The translations under genes and the position numbers were made by a program. The notes below the pieces were generated by a model that was given only the letters and a program-made list of their open reading frames with translations, had not been told where the DNA came from and did no database searches. From contig NZ_QGDC01000005.1 of the NCBI RefSeq assembly GCF_003324525.1, positions 310,001 through 374,000 of the forward strand: a stretch of DNA of 64,000 nucleotides, written 5' to 3'. Each line of letters begins with the position of its first letter. Positions within the stretch are counted from its first letter, which is position 1. Origin of the DNA: Mucilaginibacter hurinus (GTDB taxonomy: Bacteria > Bacteroidota > Bacteroidia > Sphingobacteriales > Sphingobacteriaceae). This document shows, in pieces, positions 1 to 8,430 of this stretch.

Positions 1-246
1 CTTAAACATGCAGACGCCAGGCTGGTAACCCTTAAAGCCAGCCGGCGGAATAAAAGTGAAATGGTTATAAGCTTGTCTGACGATGGAAAAGGATTTGACT
101 GTAAACAGGCGTCAAAGGGACATGGCCTTAAAAATATAAAAACCAGGGCCGCCAGGATAAACGGCGAGCTAATGGTTTATTCAATAATAAACGGCGGTAC
201 CAATATATCGCTGCATTTTAGCATAAACACTAACACACTATCATGA
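1..246 (+). CDS. Sensor histidine kinase, C-terminal fragment
   Basis: This is the end of a two-component sensor kinase; its start lies before the window. The frame is open from base 1 and carries the tail of the HATPase_c domain. Visible are an N-box-like LKHADA at the very start, the G1 box SDDGKGFD, and GHGLKNIKTRA, which matches the G2 region of NarX/DesK-type (HisKA_3) kinases. The stop codon overlaps the ATG of the next gene (ATGA), so kinase and regulator are translationally coupled and almost certainly form one phosphorelay. The sensed signal cannot be told from this fragment. Confidence 0.88.
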   Translation, partial: LKHADARLVTLKASRRNKSEMVISLSDDGKGFDCKQASKGHGLKNIKTRAARINGELMVYSIINGGTNISLHFSINTNTLS

Positions 247-869
247 GCCGCGATATACGTGTAACTATAATTGAAGATGACGAGACGATAAGACAGGGCT
301 ATTCATTTTTAATTGGCACCACTGATGGTTATGAAGTAGTGAGTGCATACGGATCATATGACGATGCAGCAAAGAAACTTGCCGGCGATAAACCTGACGT
401 TATCTTGCTGGATATTGAGATGCCGGGGACAAACGGAATTGACGCTATCCCTAAAATAAAGAAACAGCTGCCCCAATGCTTTGTATTGTTATTAACTGTT
501 TATGAATCAGAACAGCAGATATTTAACGCGCTTGCCAATGGGGCGTCAGGTTATCTTACTAAAAATACGGCCTCGGCACGCATCATCGAATCTATTAGGG
601 AGGTAAAAGATGGCGGCGGACCAATGAGTGTAAACATAGCAAAGTTGGTGATCAGGTCGTTTCAAAAAAACCAGGAATCGCCCCTTTCAAAACGCGAAAC
701 GCAAATACTTGAATTAATAGCCGAAGGCAAGAACCGTACGCAAATAGCCAGGGATTTGTTTATCGACCCTGAAACCGTACGCAGCCATGTGAAAAATATT
801 TACGTTAAGTTAGATGTGAACTCACGCGCTGACGCCATAAAGACTGCACGCAAAAATAAACTCATATAA
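243..869 (+). CDS. Response regulator, NarL/FixJ (LuxR-HTH) family
   Basis: This is a DNA-binding response regulator of 208 residues, the normal length for the NarL family. The receiver domain (about 1-120) has the acidic patch E11-D12-D13, the phospho-acceptor D57 in ILLDIEMPG, the switch T85 and the conserved K107 in GYLTKN. The C-terminal LuxR-type helix-turn-helix (about 145-200) shows LSKRETQILELIAEGK and ETVRSHVKNIYVKL. It overlaps the kinase stop by 4 bp and should be phosphorylated by it. The downstream 290 bp has a hairpin and then a new promoter-like box, so the next genes are probably not in this operon. Confidence 0.95.
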   Translation: MSRDIRVTIIEDDETIRQGYSFLIGTTDGYEVVSAYGSYDDAAKKLAGDKPDVILLDIEMPGTNGIDAIPKIKKQLPQCFVLLLTVYESEQQIFNALANGASGYLTKNTASARIIESIREVKDGGGPMSVNIAKLVIRSFQKNQESPLSKRETQILELIAEGKNRTQIARDLFIDPETVRSHVKNIYVKLDVNSRADAIKTARKNKLI

Positions 870-993
870 TCAGTATCGAACCCGGGCACAAGTATCCGGC
901 TTTGAAATCCAATGGTTATGGCAGTAGTATGTTTGTTATAGCCTCTACTTCCTTATTTGCTCGCTTTAATTTTAACTACAAATTTTCGTTAAA

Positions 994-1012
994 ATCCCCC
1001 TGCGTGGGGGAT
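994..1012 (+). terminator. GC-rich hairpin after the two-component genes
   Basis: A 7-bp inverted repeat (ATCCCCC / GGGGGAT) with a TGCGT loop lies between the response regulator and the VOC gene. It lacks a T tract on either strand, so termination is possible but not certain. The hairpin could equally be part of a leader. Confidence 0.3.
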
Positions 1013-1033
1013 ACCCATTGCATAAGCACCATT

Positions 1034-1041
1034 TATCTTTG
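1034..1041 (+). promoter_or_regulatory. -7 box TATCTTTG before the VOC-AraC pair
   Basis: The sequence matches the Bacteroidota consensus TAnnTTTG exactly. No clear TTTG sits about 20 bp upstream. If used, it gives a leader of roughly 110 nt ahead of the VOC gene at 1160. Confidence 0.35.
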
Positions 1042-1159
1042 ATACATCAGAAGTTATTACTGACCGGCTTCTGTATCCAATCAACCCACCTGAATTTCAA
1101 ACAACACTTTTATTGGCGAAACTCTGGTGTTTTTTAACAAGCCGGCAATGATGTAACAG

Positions 1160-1525
1160 ATGAGACTAAAATATATCCCGGTATACGCGGGAAGTTTTGA
1201 AGAACAATTAAGTTTTTACACAGACAAATTGGGTTTTAAAATAGTTAGTAAAATTCCTTTTTATGAAGGTGCTGAATGCACTTTACTTGAAACAGGTAAT
1301 TATGACGTATTATTAGCTATTTCAAAGCGTAACCTGCACACCAATTTAAAAAGTTGCATTATACTTAATACTGATGATTGCCTTAGCGACCACCATACAT
1401 TGAAAGCTTTGGGGGTGGAGTTTTTTACTGAACCGCAATACCAGCCTATTGGCTTGGTAGCAGAATTTACCGATCCGTGCGGAAACAAGTTTGTATTACT
1501 GGAAGAACGGGACTATAACAATTAA
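1160..1525 (+). CDS. VOC (glyoxalase/bleomycin-resistance fold) protein
   Basis: This is a 121-residue single-domain VOC protein. It has the pattern of an N-terminal beta-alpha-beta (LKYIPVYAGSFEEQLSFYTDKLGF), a mid-region repeat, and a C-terminal EFTDPCGNKFVLLEE strand typical of glyoxalase-like folds. The usual His metal ligand near the N terminus is not evident (YIPVY), so it may bind a small ligand rather than catalyse. It lies 6 bp upstream of an AraC regulator, implying co-transcription and perhaps a shared ligand. The exact substrate is unknown. Confidence 0.8.
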   Translation: MRLKYIPVYAGSFEEQLSFYTDKLGFKIVSKIPFYEGAECTLLETGNYDVLLAISKRNLHTNLKSCIILNTDDCLSDHHTLKALGVEFFTEPQYQPIGLVAEFTDPCGNKFVLLEERDYNN

Positions 1526-1531
1526 TGGTTT

Positions 1532-2398
1532 ATGGATTACTCGCGTACACTACGTAATAACAATAAAATATACTGCCGTACTACCAGCAAGCAAAATGAA
1601 TTGCAATGCTGCGACGACTTTAATATTAGGTTTGTGTTGAGTGGCAGCGAAAGTTATCACCTGGGCAGGCGCCACCTATCAATTCACCCCGACTCATTTT
1701 TAATACTAAATAAGGGCACGCAGTATGCCAGCAGCGTATTATCAAATGATCCGGCACGTACCTTCTCAATAAACTTCGACCAGAAATTTCTTGTTGACTT
1801 TAAGAACTGCTGGCTGCAGAAGCATGACCGGCTTTTGAACAGGCAATGTTTTTCTCAAAAAATAGAGGAGGAGTTTAACGAAACCATCTATCCCTTCAGA
1901 GGCGATATAAAGTACAATATTTTTCACCTTAAAAGCCATTTGGATAATGGTGTGCAGGATGAGTTGCTTATCAATGAATATTTGCATCACTGTCTTATAA
2001 ATTACTATAAGATTTATAATGACGAGATATTTGAAAAGGCCGAAAAACTGAACTTTTTGAACAGTAGTACACGTGTTGAAATTTTGCGCAGGCTTAATCT
2101 GGCCAAAGAGTACCTGTACAGCAACTTTAACACCAATGTAACCTTAGAGGATTTGGCCGAACATGCTTGCCTGTCTGTAAATCATTTACTGCGAACGTTT
2201 AAACAAGCCTTTAACTTAACCCCACATCAATTTTTAATTCAATTGCGTTTGCAACGGGCACAATTACTGCTTAAAACTACTCCTTACTCTATAAACGAAA
2301 TAGTAGGCATGGTGGGTTTTGAATGCCCCAGCTCATTCATACGCCTGTTTCGTACACATTACAAGGTAACCCCACTAAAGTTCAGGAAAAATGCCTGA
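1532..2398 (+). CDS. AraC-family transcriptional regulator
   Basis: This is a 288-residue regulator with an N-terminal cupin-like ligand domain (about 25-110, with HPDSFLILNKGTQY) and a C-terminal double helix-turn-helix (about 185-288). The HTH region shows LEDLAEHACLSVNHLLRTFK, followed by the family signature INEIVGMVGFECPSSFIRLFR. It is probably co-transcribed with the VOC gene. It lies directly before the SusC/SusD pair, with a large palindrome in between, so these transporter genes or its own operon are the obvious candidate targets. That link is inferred from position only. Confidence 0.93.
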   Translation: MDYSRTLRNNNKIYCRTTSKQNELQCCDDFNIRFVLSGSESYHLGRRHLSIHPDSFLILNKGTQYASSVLSNDPARTFSINFDQKFLVDFKNCWLQKHDRLLNRQCFSQKIEEEFNETIYPFRGDIKYNIFHLKSHLDNGVQDELLINEYLHHCLINYYKIYNDEIFEKAEKLNFLNSSTRVEILRRLNLAKEYLYSNFNTNVTLEDLAEHACLSVNHLLRTFKQAFNLTPHQFLIQLRLQRAQLLLKTTPYSINEIVGMVGFECPSSFIRLFRTHYKVTPLKFRKNA

Positions 2399-2482
2399 AC
2401 ATGATTTGTAATCCATCCTTCGGTCTAACCCATCGCAGCAGATAAGCTACTTACACCAGCCCTGATTTACTGCAACTTCTAT

Positions 2483-2521
2483 GATATGCGAAAATTATCA
2501 TAATGGTGATTATCGCATATC
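2483..2521. repeat. 39-bp near-perfect palindrome upstream of susC
   Basis: Nine outer bases pair perfectly (GATATGCGA with TCGCATATC). Counting inward, 16 of 19 positions are Watson-Crick, two are G-T, and one is A-A, around a single central base. It lies 85 bp after the AraC stop and 188 bp before susC. It could be an operator for a dimeric regulator, a terminator of the AraC transcript (no T tract follows), or a long RNA hairpin. Confidence 0.75.
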
Positions 2522-2659
2522 CCGGTATGCAGGTATTTCCGAAAATTACATTGAGCATTTACCACTAATATGCTTCCGGGGACGGTCTACGTCCGCATAC
2601 GCTAACAAAATGCATATGGAAAAAAATCATCCTACATAACTAAGCTTCATTTAACCAAG

Positions 2660-2676
2660 CGCAGCCCGGGGCTGCG
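2660..2676 (+). promoter_or_regulatory. GC hairpin in the susC leader
   Basis: CGCAGCC and GGCTGCG form a 7-bp stem with a 3-nt loop, followed by TTTAAAAATATT, 33 bp before the susC ATG. It may be a leader structure controlling susC translation or transcription. Confidence 0.4.
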
Positions 2677-2709
2677 TTTAAAAATATTAATTGACCAAAT
2701 AAAAATAAT

Positions 2710-5700
2710 ATGAAACAAAAGTTACTCTCAATTTTATTGCTGAGCTTATTCTCGTTTTCTGTTGCCAAAGCTCAAAGCAAAACCATTACCGGCACTATAA
2801 CCGGTAAAGCCGACGGAATACCATTACCGGGTGTAACCGTATTGGTTAAAGGTACCAATACCGGTACCCAAACAGATACTAAGGGAAATTACAGCATTGA
2901 TGTATCCGGCAACACAGCCACGCTTATTTTCTCATACATCGGTTTTAAAACGGTTGAAATAGCCGTCGGCGATAACGTTAATATTAACGTTATGCTTGAA
3001 GATGACAGCCGCCAGTTATCTGAAGTGATTGTTACCGGTTATCAAACCAAAACCCGCACGGACCTGTCTTCGTCAATTGCGGTTGTAAGCGGCAAAGAAA
3101 TCGCCGATAAGCCCATACCCGGCATTGACAACCTGCTGCAGGGTAAGGCCGCGGGTGTGCAAATCACTGCCGAAAATGGCCGGCCGGGTGCCAACGCTTT
3201 TATTCGTATACGCGGTGTAGGGTCAATCAGTGCAGGCCAGCAGCCCCTTTTGGTGGTTGACGGGATACAGATCCCTGACGATGTATCGCCACAGTTTTAC
3301 AACACGCTGAATGCCAACGACGTCGAAAATATTTCGGTATTAAAAGATGCGGCAGCGGTATCGCTATATGGCGCGCGCGGTTCAAACGGCGTTATTGTTA
3401 TTACTACAAAAACCGGTGCCAACACGCCAAGCCAGATTACCTACAGTTTTCAGTACGGTACCAACGCTAAATTGCCTGATAATTTTAAACTGATGTCCAC
3501 AGCGCAAAAGCTGCAATATGAGTATGATCTGGGTTATGAAAATTATGAGTTCTCTACCTGGCTGCAGCAAAGTGGATTTCCTGAGGGCACAACTATTTTT
3601 GATATTACTGATGCCGAACGGCAGGCTGGCTGGAATAGCTTGATAGCCAACTCTCACAATTGGTTTGATGATATCTTGCGTACCGGCAAAATTCGGCAGC
3701 ACCAGGTTAGCGTAAGCGGCAGTGATGCCAAAACCAACTACTATGTATCATTGCAAAAATATGACGCGGACGGCATCACCCAGGGGTCAGACTTTAAACG
3801 TTATGCAGGGAAAATAAATTTAGGTACGCAGATAAGGCCCTGGTTATCATTAAGCAATAATTTAAGTGTTGGCCAGCGCACCACCAAGGAACTAAGGGAT
3901 ACCTATAATTCGCAAAACCCGTTTTATGCTATTTACGGCTATAACAGCTACGAACCTGTGCGTAATCCGGATGGTAGCTATAATATAACCAGTCAGGGTC
4001 TTAACGTGCTGGAAGGTATTGAGAACCAGCCCGAAACAAAAAGATTTTTAAATGGATACAACAGTACTACCCTTGATTTTCATCCTGTTAAAGGCCTAAA
4101 TATATCAACCCAATTAGGTTTAACTTATGAAGATTACAAGCAGGAGTATTTTGTAAAACCCAACTCAATACTTGACGAATACATTGGCGACCCATCGGCG
4201 CGTGGTTCAAAACGCGACCTCGGCATAACCGAATTTGCATATGATTGGATAAACAAGATCATTTACAAGTTTGATGCAGGAAGCGACCATCATTTTAATG
4301 TATTAGCTGTTCAGGAATTCCAAAAAGATATAACTACCGGGTATACCCTGGAGAAAAAGGGTTTCGCCCGAGGCGACCTGAGTACCCAGGATAACGGCGC
4401 AAGTAACACCGGTAACAATACTACAACCAGGACAATCTGGACACTGGCGTCGTTATTAGGCGAGATAGATTATAATTATAAAGGAAAGTATTACTTAACC
4501 GGTATTATCCGCCGGGATGGTTCGTCAAGATTTGGTGCTAACAATAAGTATGGTACTTTTTACGCCGCGAGCCTATCATGGCTGCTTACGCAGGAGGATT
4601 TTCTGAAATCGGCCGACTGGCTTAACGTGTTGAAGTTACGGGCATCAATAGGTACCGCCGGTAACTTTAGCGGGATCAACAATTATCAATCGTTAGATAT
4701 ATATAAGTTCGGCAGGTATAATAACCAGTCTACATCATTCCGTTTCCAGATACCTAACCCGGACCTGACGTGGGAAAAAAAGCTGAAGCGCAACATCGGG
4801 GTTGATTTTGAATTATTTAACTCACGCCTCACCGGTTCGTTTGAATATTATAATGAAGCTACCAGCGCTTTGTTGCTTGAGCTTCCTGTATCGCAAACCA
4901 CAGGCTTTAGCTCGGTAGTAAAAAATGTAGGTGCAATGAACAATAGCGGAATTGACGTTGCGCTTAGCTGCGACATAATTCGTAGCAAAAACTGGAAGTG
5001 GAGCGCGTACGGTAACTTTAATTATAACCGAAACCGTGTTACTGAGCTTTATAATGGCGCAACGCAGATAGATGATAACAACTTGTTAGGCACCACTAAG
5101 CCAAGCTACGCAATTAATACTTTTAAGCTTGTTAGGTACGCGGGTGTTAATCCCGAAACAGGTGCCGCCCGTTATTACACTAAGGACGGTGAAATAACTG
5201 AACAGTACTCAAGCGATGATGCTGTACTACTGGAGGGCAAAACACCGGCACCAAAATTCTTTGGCGGTTTTGGCACCAGTGTGAGTTATAAGGGTATTGA
5301 CCTCTCTGCCGATTTTACATATACCCTGGGCAACTATGTGTTTAATTATAACAAAGAAATACTGGTATCATGGGGCGACCAGGTGTACTATCCGCAGGCA
5401 ACCGAAGCCTTGAATTACTGGAAGAAACCGGGTGACGTTAATGTACTGCCAAAAGCTGATCCGAATAACTTTACTTACGACACCGACCTATACCTGCAAA
5501 ACGCTTCGTTTGTAAGGCTGCGCAATGTCACCCTTGCGTACACCATACCGCAGGCTATTACTAAAAAGTATAAAGTGCAATCGCTCAGGGTGTTTGTTAC
5601 AGGCCAAAACCTGCTGACTTTTAACCCGCATAAATTCTTTGGCGATCCTGAAGTGGGTTTAGGGAATGAAGAAGATTTTGTGGATGACATACGCGGGCAA

Positions 5701-5763
5701 ACAACCCTGTTTACTTATCCTACCACCAGGCAGTTCACTTTTGGTGTTAATCTAACCTTTTAA
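2710..5763 (+). CDS. SusC/RagA-family TonB-linked outer-membrane transporter
   Basis: This is a 1017-residue outer-membrane importer, a usual SusC length. In order it has a signal peptide (about 1-21, cleaved after VAKAQ), a carboxypeptidase-like domain (about 24-98) with GVTVLVKGTNTGTQTD and FSYIGFK, the plug domain (about 115-235) with LQGKAAGVQI, IRIRGVGSI and LLVVDGI, and a long 22-strand barrel ending in FTFGVNLTF with a terminal aromatic residue. There is no N-terminal STN domain, so it is not of the FecA-like sigma-signalling type. It is paired with SusD 20 bp downstream. The substrate (a glycan or peptide) cannot be told, because no degrading enzymes are encoded beside it. Confidence 0.97.
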   Translation: MKQKLLSILLLSLFSFSVAKAQSKTITGTITGKADGIPLPGVTVLVKGTNTGTQTDTKGNYSIDVSGNTATLIFSYIGFKTVEIAVGDNVNINVMLEDDSRQLSEVIVTGYQTKTRTDLSSSIAVVSGKEIADKPIPGIDNLLQGKAAGVQITAENGRPGANAFIRIRGVGSISAGQQPLLVVDGIQIPDDVSPQFYNTLNANDVENISVLKDAAAVSLYGARGSNGVIVITTKTGANTPSQITYSFQYGTNAKLPDNFKLMSTAQKLQYEYDLGYENYEFSTWLQQSGFPEGTTIFDITDAERQAGWNSLIANSHNWFDDILRTGKIRQHQVSVSGSDAKTNYYVSLQKYDADGITQGSDFKRYAGKINLGTQIRPWLSLSNNLSVGQRTTKELRDTYNSQNPFYAIYGYNSYEPVRNPDGSYNITSQGLNVLEGIENQPETKRFLNGYNSTTLDFHPVKGLNISTQLGLTYEDYKQEYFVKPNSILDEYIGDPSARGSKRDLGITEFAYDWINKIIYKFDAGSDHHFNVLAVQEFQKDITTGYTLEKKGFARGDLSTQDNGASNTGNNTTTRTIWTLASLLGEIDYNYKGKYYLTGIIRRDGSSRFGANNKYGTFYAASLSWLLTQEDFLKSADWLNVLKLRASIGTAGNFSGINNYQSLDIYKFGRYNNQSTSFRFQIPNPDLTWEKKLKRNIGVDFELFNSRLTGSFEYYNEATSALLLELPVSQTTGFSSVVKNVGAMNNSGIDVALSCDIIRSKNWKWSAYGNFNYNRNRVTELYNGATQIDDNNLLGTTKPSYAINTFKLVRYAGVNPETGAARYYTKDGEITEQYSSDDAVLLEGKTPAPKFFGGFGTSVSYKGIDLSADFTYTLGNYVFNYNKEILVSWGDQVYYPQATEALNYWKKPGDVNVLPKADPNNFTYDTDLYLQNASFVRLRNVTLAYTIPQAITKKYKVQSLRVFVTGQNLLTFNPHKFFGDPEVGLGNEEDFVDDIRGQTTLFTYPTTRQFTFGVNLTF

Positions 5764-5783
5764 TAACAGCAAAGCATAAAAAG

Positions 5784-7214
5784 ATGAAAAAGATATATTT
5801 ATACACATCACTTATCCTGTTGTTAGCTGCAGGCGGATGTAAAAAGGAACTTACTCAAAATCCATATGATGGTGTACCCACCGATCAGGCTTTTAATACG
5901 CCGGCTGATTTTACTAATGCTATACGCGGGGCTTATGTAGCCCTCCGCGGAGCGTCGTACTACGGCGGACAGGATAATGGTGCTATGGTAAGCACGCCTG
6001 ATGTACTTTCAGACAATCTGGTGCTTAACCAGGCCGGCCGCAAATCACAATTAAAGTTTTACGTTTACAACTATGTGGGCAATGATACCTGGGAGCTATG
6101 GGGAAATGCCTACAACGCAATATCACGGGTAAACCTTTTATTACAAAACCTAAGTAAGTTACCGGATGGTGAATTTAAAGACAATGTTCACGGCGAAGCC
6201 TTGGCTATACGCGCGTTAGCACATTTCGACTTATTAAGGGTGTATGCCAAATCTTATACGTCTGCAAATGACAACGATTTGGGTGTGCCTTTCGTAACTT
6301 CAGTAGATCCTACTTTACTACCAGCGCGCACTCCGCTTAAACAAGCTTACAGTTTAGTTGTAACGGATTTTGAAGACGCTATTGAACTGTTAGCCCAGGA
6401 TAATGACGTTGGTCGTATTCATAAAGCAGCCGCGGAAGGCCTCTTATCACGTGTATATTTATATATGGGTGAGTGGCAAAAGAGCGCTGACGCGGCCACC
6501 GCGGCAATTGCCGATGTGCCTGCTGCTAATGACCTGGCAAGTCCGGATGAATTTGACGATATATGGGTGGATGCGACAGAAAAAGACGTGCTTTTTAAGA
6601 TCAAGAACCTTGATGCTGATATCACTCCGGTAGGAGTAGGCTATAAACAAAGTACCTCGCAAGGGGTAATTCCTGAATATAGTGTCGACTTTGCATTTTA
6701 TCAGCTATTTACTGATAACGATGTTCGCAAAAACGCTTACATCGGCGAAACAGAATACAATGGTATAGACTATCTTTATGTTAAAAAATATAGCGGGAAA
6801 CGAACAGGCGATGCAGATGTGGTTGATATAAAGGTGATACGTATGGGTGAGGTATACCTTAACCGTGCCGAAGCATATTACAACCTTAACAACGAGGCGG
6901 GCGCGCTTGAGGACCTGAATACACTGCGTAGCAGCCGCTACACCGGCTTTGTTGACGGCGCCGAAACCGGTACCGCATTAGGCGAGGCCATACAGCAGCA
7001 GCGGCGCCTTGAGCTGGCTTTTGAAGGTTCGCGCTTTTTTGATCTTAAGCGCCTGAATAAAGCTATAGAGCGGTCAGACTTTGGAGACCGGGCAGACGGA
7101 TCAGGCATACCGGCATCAGTAAAAACTTTGCCGGCTAATGATTTGTACTTCCTGCTTCCAATACCACAGGCTGAGATAAACGTTAACCCGAACATGAAAC
7201 AAAATCCCTACTAA
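5784..7214 (+). CDS. SusD/RagB-family surface nutrient-binding lipoprotein
   Basis: This is a 476-residue partner of the SusC transporter. The lipoprotein signal ends at C19 (LLAAGGCKKE). The SusD-like N-terminal and RagB/SusD C-terminal domains follow, with typical stretches such as AIRALAHFDLLRVYAK (TPR-like helices), VIRMGEVYLNRAEAYYNL, and FEGSRFFDLKR near the end. SusD caps the SusC barrel outside the cell and delivers the ligand. The intergenic distance is 20 bp, so the two are one operon. Confidence 0.97.
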   Translation: MKKIYLYTSLILLLAAGGCKKELTQNPYDGVPTDQAFNTPADFTNAIRGAYVALRGASYYGGQDNGAMVSTPDVLSDNLVLNQAGRKSQLKFYVYNYVGNDTWELWGNAYNAISRVNLLLQNLSKLPDGEFKDNVHGEALAIRALAHFDLLRVYAKSYTSANDNDLGVPFVTSVDPTLLPARTPLKQAYSLVVTDFEDAIELLAQDNDVGRIHKAAAEGLLSRVYLYMGEWQKSADAATAAIADVPAANDLASPDEFDDIWVDATEKDVLFKIKNLDADITPVGVGYKQSTSQGVIPEYSVDFAFYQLFTDNDVRKNAYIGETEYNGIDYLYVKKYSGKRTGDADVVDIKVIRMGEVYLNRAEAYYNLNNEAGALEDLNTLRSSRYTGFVDGAETGTALGEAIQQQRRLELAFEGSRFFDLKRLNKAIERSDFGDRADGSGIPASVKTLPANDLYFLLPIPQAEINVNPNMKQNPY

Positions 7215-7221
7215 TTATAAA

Positions 7222-7264
7222 ATACCCCCGGCGGTGGGATAACCATTACCAACGCCAGGGGTAT
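7222..7264 (+). terminator. Hairpin in the susD 3' region
   Basis: ATACCCC pairs with GGGGTAT, and inner GGCG pairs with CGCC, just 8 bp after the susD stop. There is no long T tract, so it may protect the 3' end of the susCD message rather than terminate it. Confidence 0.45.
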
Positions 7265-7548
7265 CTTTGGAAAGGTGATTTTTGCATATTACATGGGCAA
7301 ATCACTCATTATGTTTGTAACAACCAGATAGTTTGTCGTTAAAATATTTGGTCAGTTAATAGTTTACGAAAAGTCAGATACGCGAGGTATCTGACTTTTT
7401 GCTTTATCGGTTAGGTGACTGATAGGGCAATAACATGGATGAGTAATCTATATCACAATGGTTATAATGTGCGAAAATCACTTTTATTACCCGGACCCTG
7501 TAACGTATTCAAATAATATACGTCCCTTGTTTAAACCTATTAATAAAT
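7265..7548. other. Gene-free stretch after susD
   Basis: No open frame with coding character is visible. The stretch contains one strong intrinsic terminator (7371-7402), and then AT-rich DNA leading to a small open frame at 7549. Confidence 0.5.
7371..7402 (+). terminator. Strong intrinsic terminator
   Basis: An 11-bp perfect stem (AAGTCAGATAC / GTATCTGACTT) with a GCGAG loop is followed by a run of Ts. It is the best candidate for the end of the susCD transcript. Confidence 0.8.
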
Positions 7549-7719
7549 ATGAAAAAGATAATTTTACTAGTTTTTACAGTAGCCGGTGGCTTATACGTGC
7601 AAACTTTAGGGGCCGAGCGGCATGAACGTGATAACAGGCATGACCAGCGGACGGCTAAGTATGGCTGTAGGAAATCCATAAATGCCAATTCCGCGCAATT
7701 TTCTTCATCAAGAGTGTAA
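7549..7719 (+). CDS. Small putative secreted protein (56 residues)
   Basis: I do not recognise this protein. An ATG frame of 56 codons begins MKKIILLVFTVAGGLYVQ, a clear signal-peptide-like start (two Lys, then a hydrophobic run). A short charged, His/Arg-rich mature part follows (AERHERDNRHDQR), then a Ser-rich tail. Spacing to the PAP2 gene is 49 bp on the same strand. It could be a genuine exported peptide or a decayed remnant of a longer gene. No homologue comes to mind. Confidence 0.45.
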   Translation: MKKIILLVFTVAGGLYVQTLGAERHERDNRHDQRTAKYGCRKSINANSAQFSSSRV

Positions 7720-7768
7720 TTTTTGTTTATCCGGTTTTCTTATTTGATATTGCGGCTGTTAACACAAT

Positions 7769-8410
7769 ATGCAGAAGCGAAGAAAACGGATTTTACTTTA
7801 TACGGTATCATTAATCACTCTTGGGTTTATTTTGCTGTCTGTATTTGTCTCTCTTTTTCCGGACAGTACGATTGACAGGCAATTTTCTGAAGAAGTACAG
7901 GAGCACAGGTTCCCCTTGCTTGATATTGCCATGAAAATTGTTAGCTATCCCGGGTATGTTTATGTAGCAGCACCCATGGCGTTGGTAACAGCAATGGTGT
8001 TTTTTGTTTTCAGATTTAAAAAGGAAGCCCTGTTTTTTGTACTCACGCTGTCGTCCGGCGCGGTGAGTTCTGCCGTAAAAATGCTGATAAACCGACCCCG
8101 GCCACATGCTGATGTGGTAAGGGTTATTGAAGAAACCCGCCAGCAAAGCTTTCCGAGTGGACACACCCAATTTTACGTTATATTTTTCGGACTGATGGTT
8201 ATAGTGATGTATAACCTGAAAACGGTGCCGTTGTGGCTTCGGCTCAGTGCTGCCCTTGTATCATTGGGTATGATTTTCACCATACCCTTTTCACGTATAT
8301 ACCTTGGCGCACATTGGTTTACCGACGTGCTCGGCGGATTTTTATTAGGGTTGTTATGCCTGTTGGCATTGGCTTATTTTTATTTGAGGAAAACAGGGGA
8401 GCAAATCTAA
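7769..8410 (+). CDS. PAP2-family membrane phosphatase
   Basis: This is a 213-residue lipid phosphatase-like integral membrane protein. The three PAP2 motifs are all present: K104-x6-RP (KMLINRPRP), PSGH at 129-132, and S175-R176 to H182 to D186 (SRIYLGAHWFTD). Five or six hydrophobic segments surround them. Family members remove phosphate from phosphatidic acid, phosphatidylglycerol phosphate or undecaprenyl pyrophosphate at the membrane. Which of these applies here is not visible. It converges on the SNF2 helicase gene with a 20-bp gap. Confidence 0.93.
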   Translation: MQKRRKRILLYTVSLITLGFILLSVFVSLFPDSTIDRQFSEEVQEHRFPLLDIAMKIVSYPGYVYVAAPMALVTAMVFFVFRFKKEALFFVLTLSSGAVSSAVKMLINRPRPHADVVRVIEETRQQSFPSGHTQFYVIFFGLMVIVMYNLKTVPLWLRLSAALVSLGMIFTIPFSRIYLGAHWFTDVLGGFLLGLLCLLALAYFYLRKTGEQI

Positions 8411-8430
8411 CGCTGTGTTTTCTATTTCTA

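Larger units (their letters stand above)
2399..2709. other. Intergenic region before susC
   Basis: This 311-bp stretch has no credible gene. It holds a 39-bp palindrome (2483-2521) and a 7-bp GC hairpin (2660-2676) in what should be the susC leader. I do not see an exact TAnnTTTG box with good spacing here. Confidence 0.6.
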
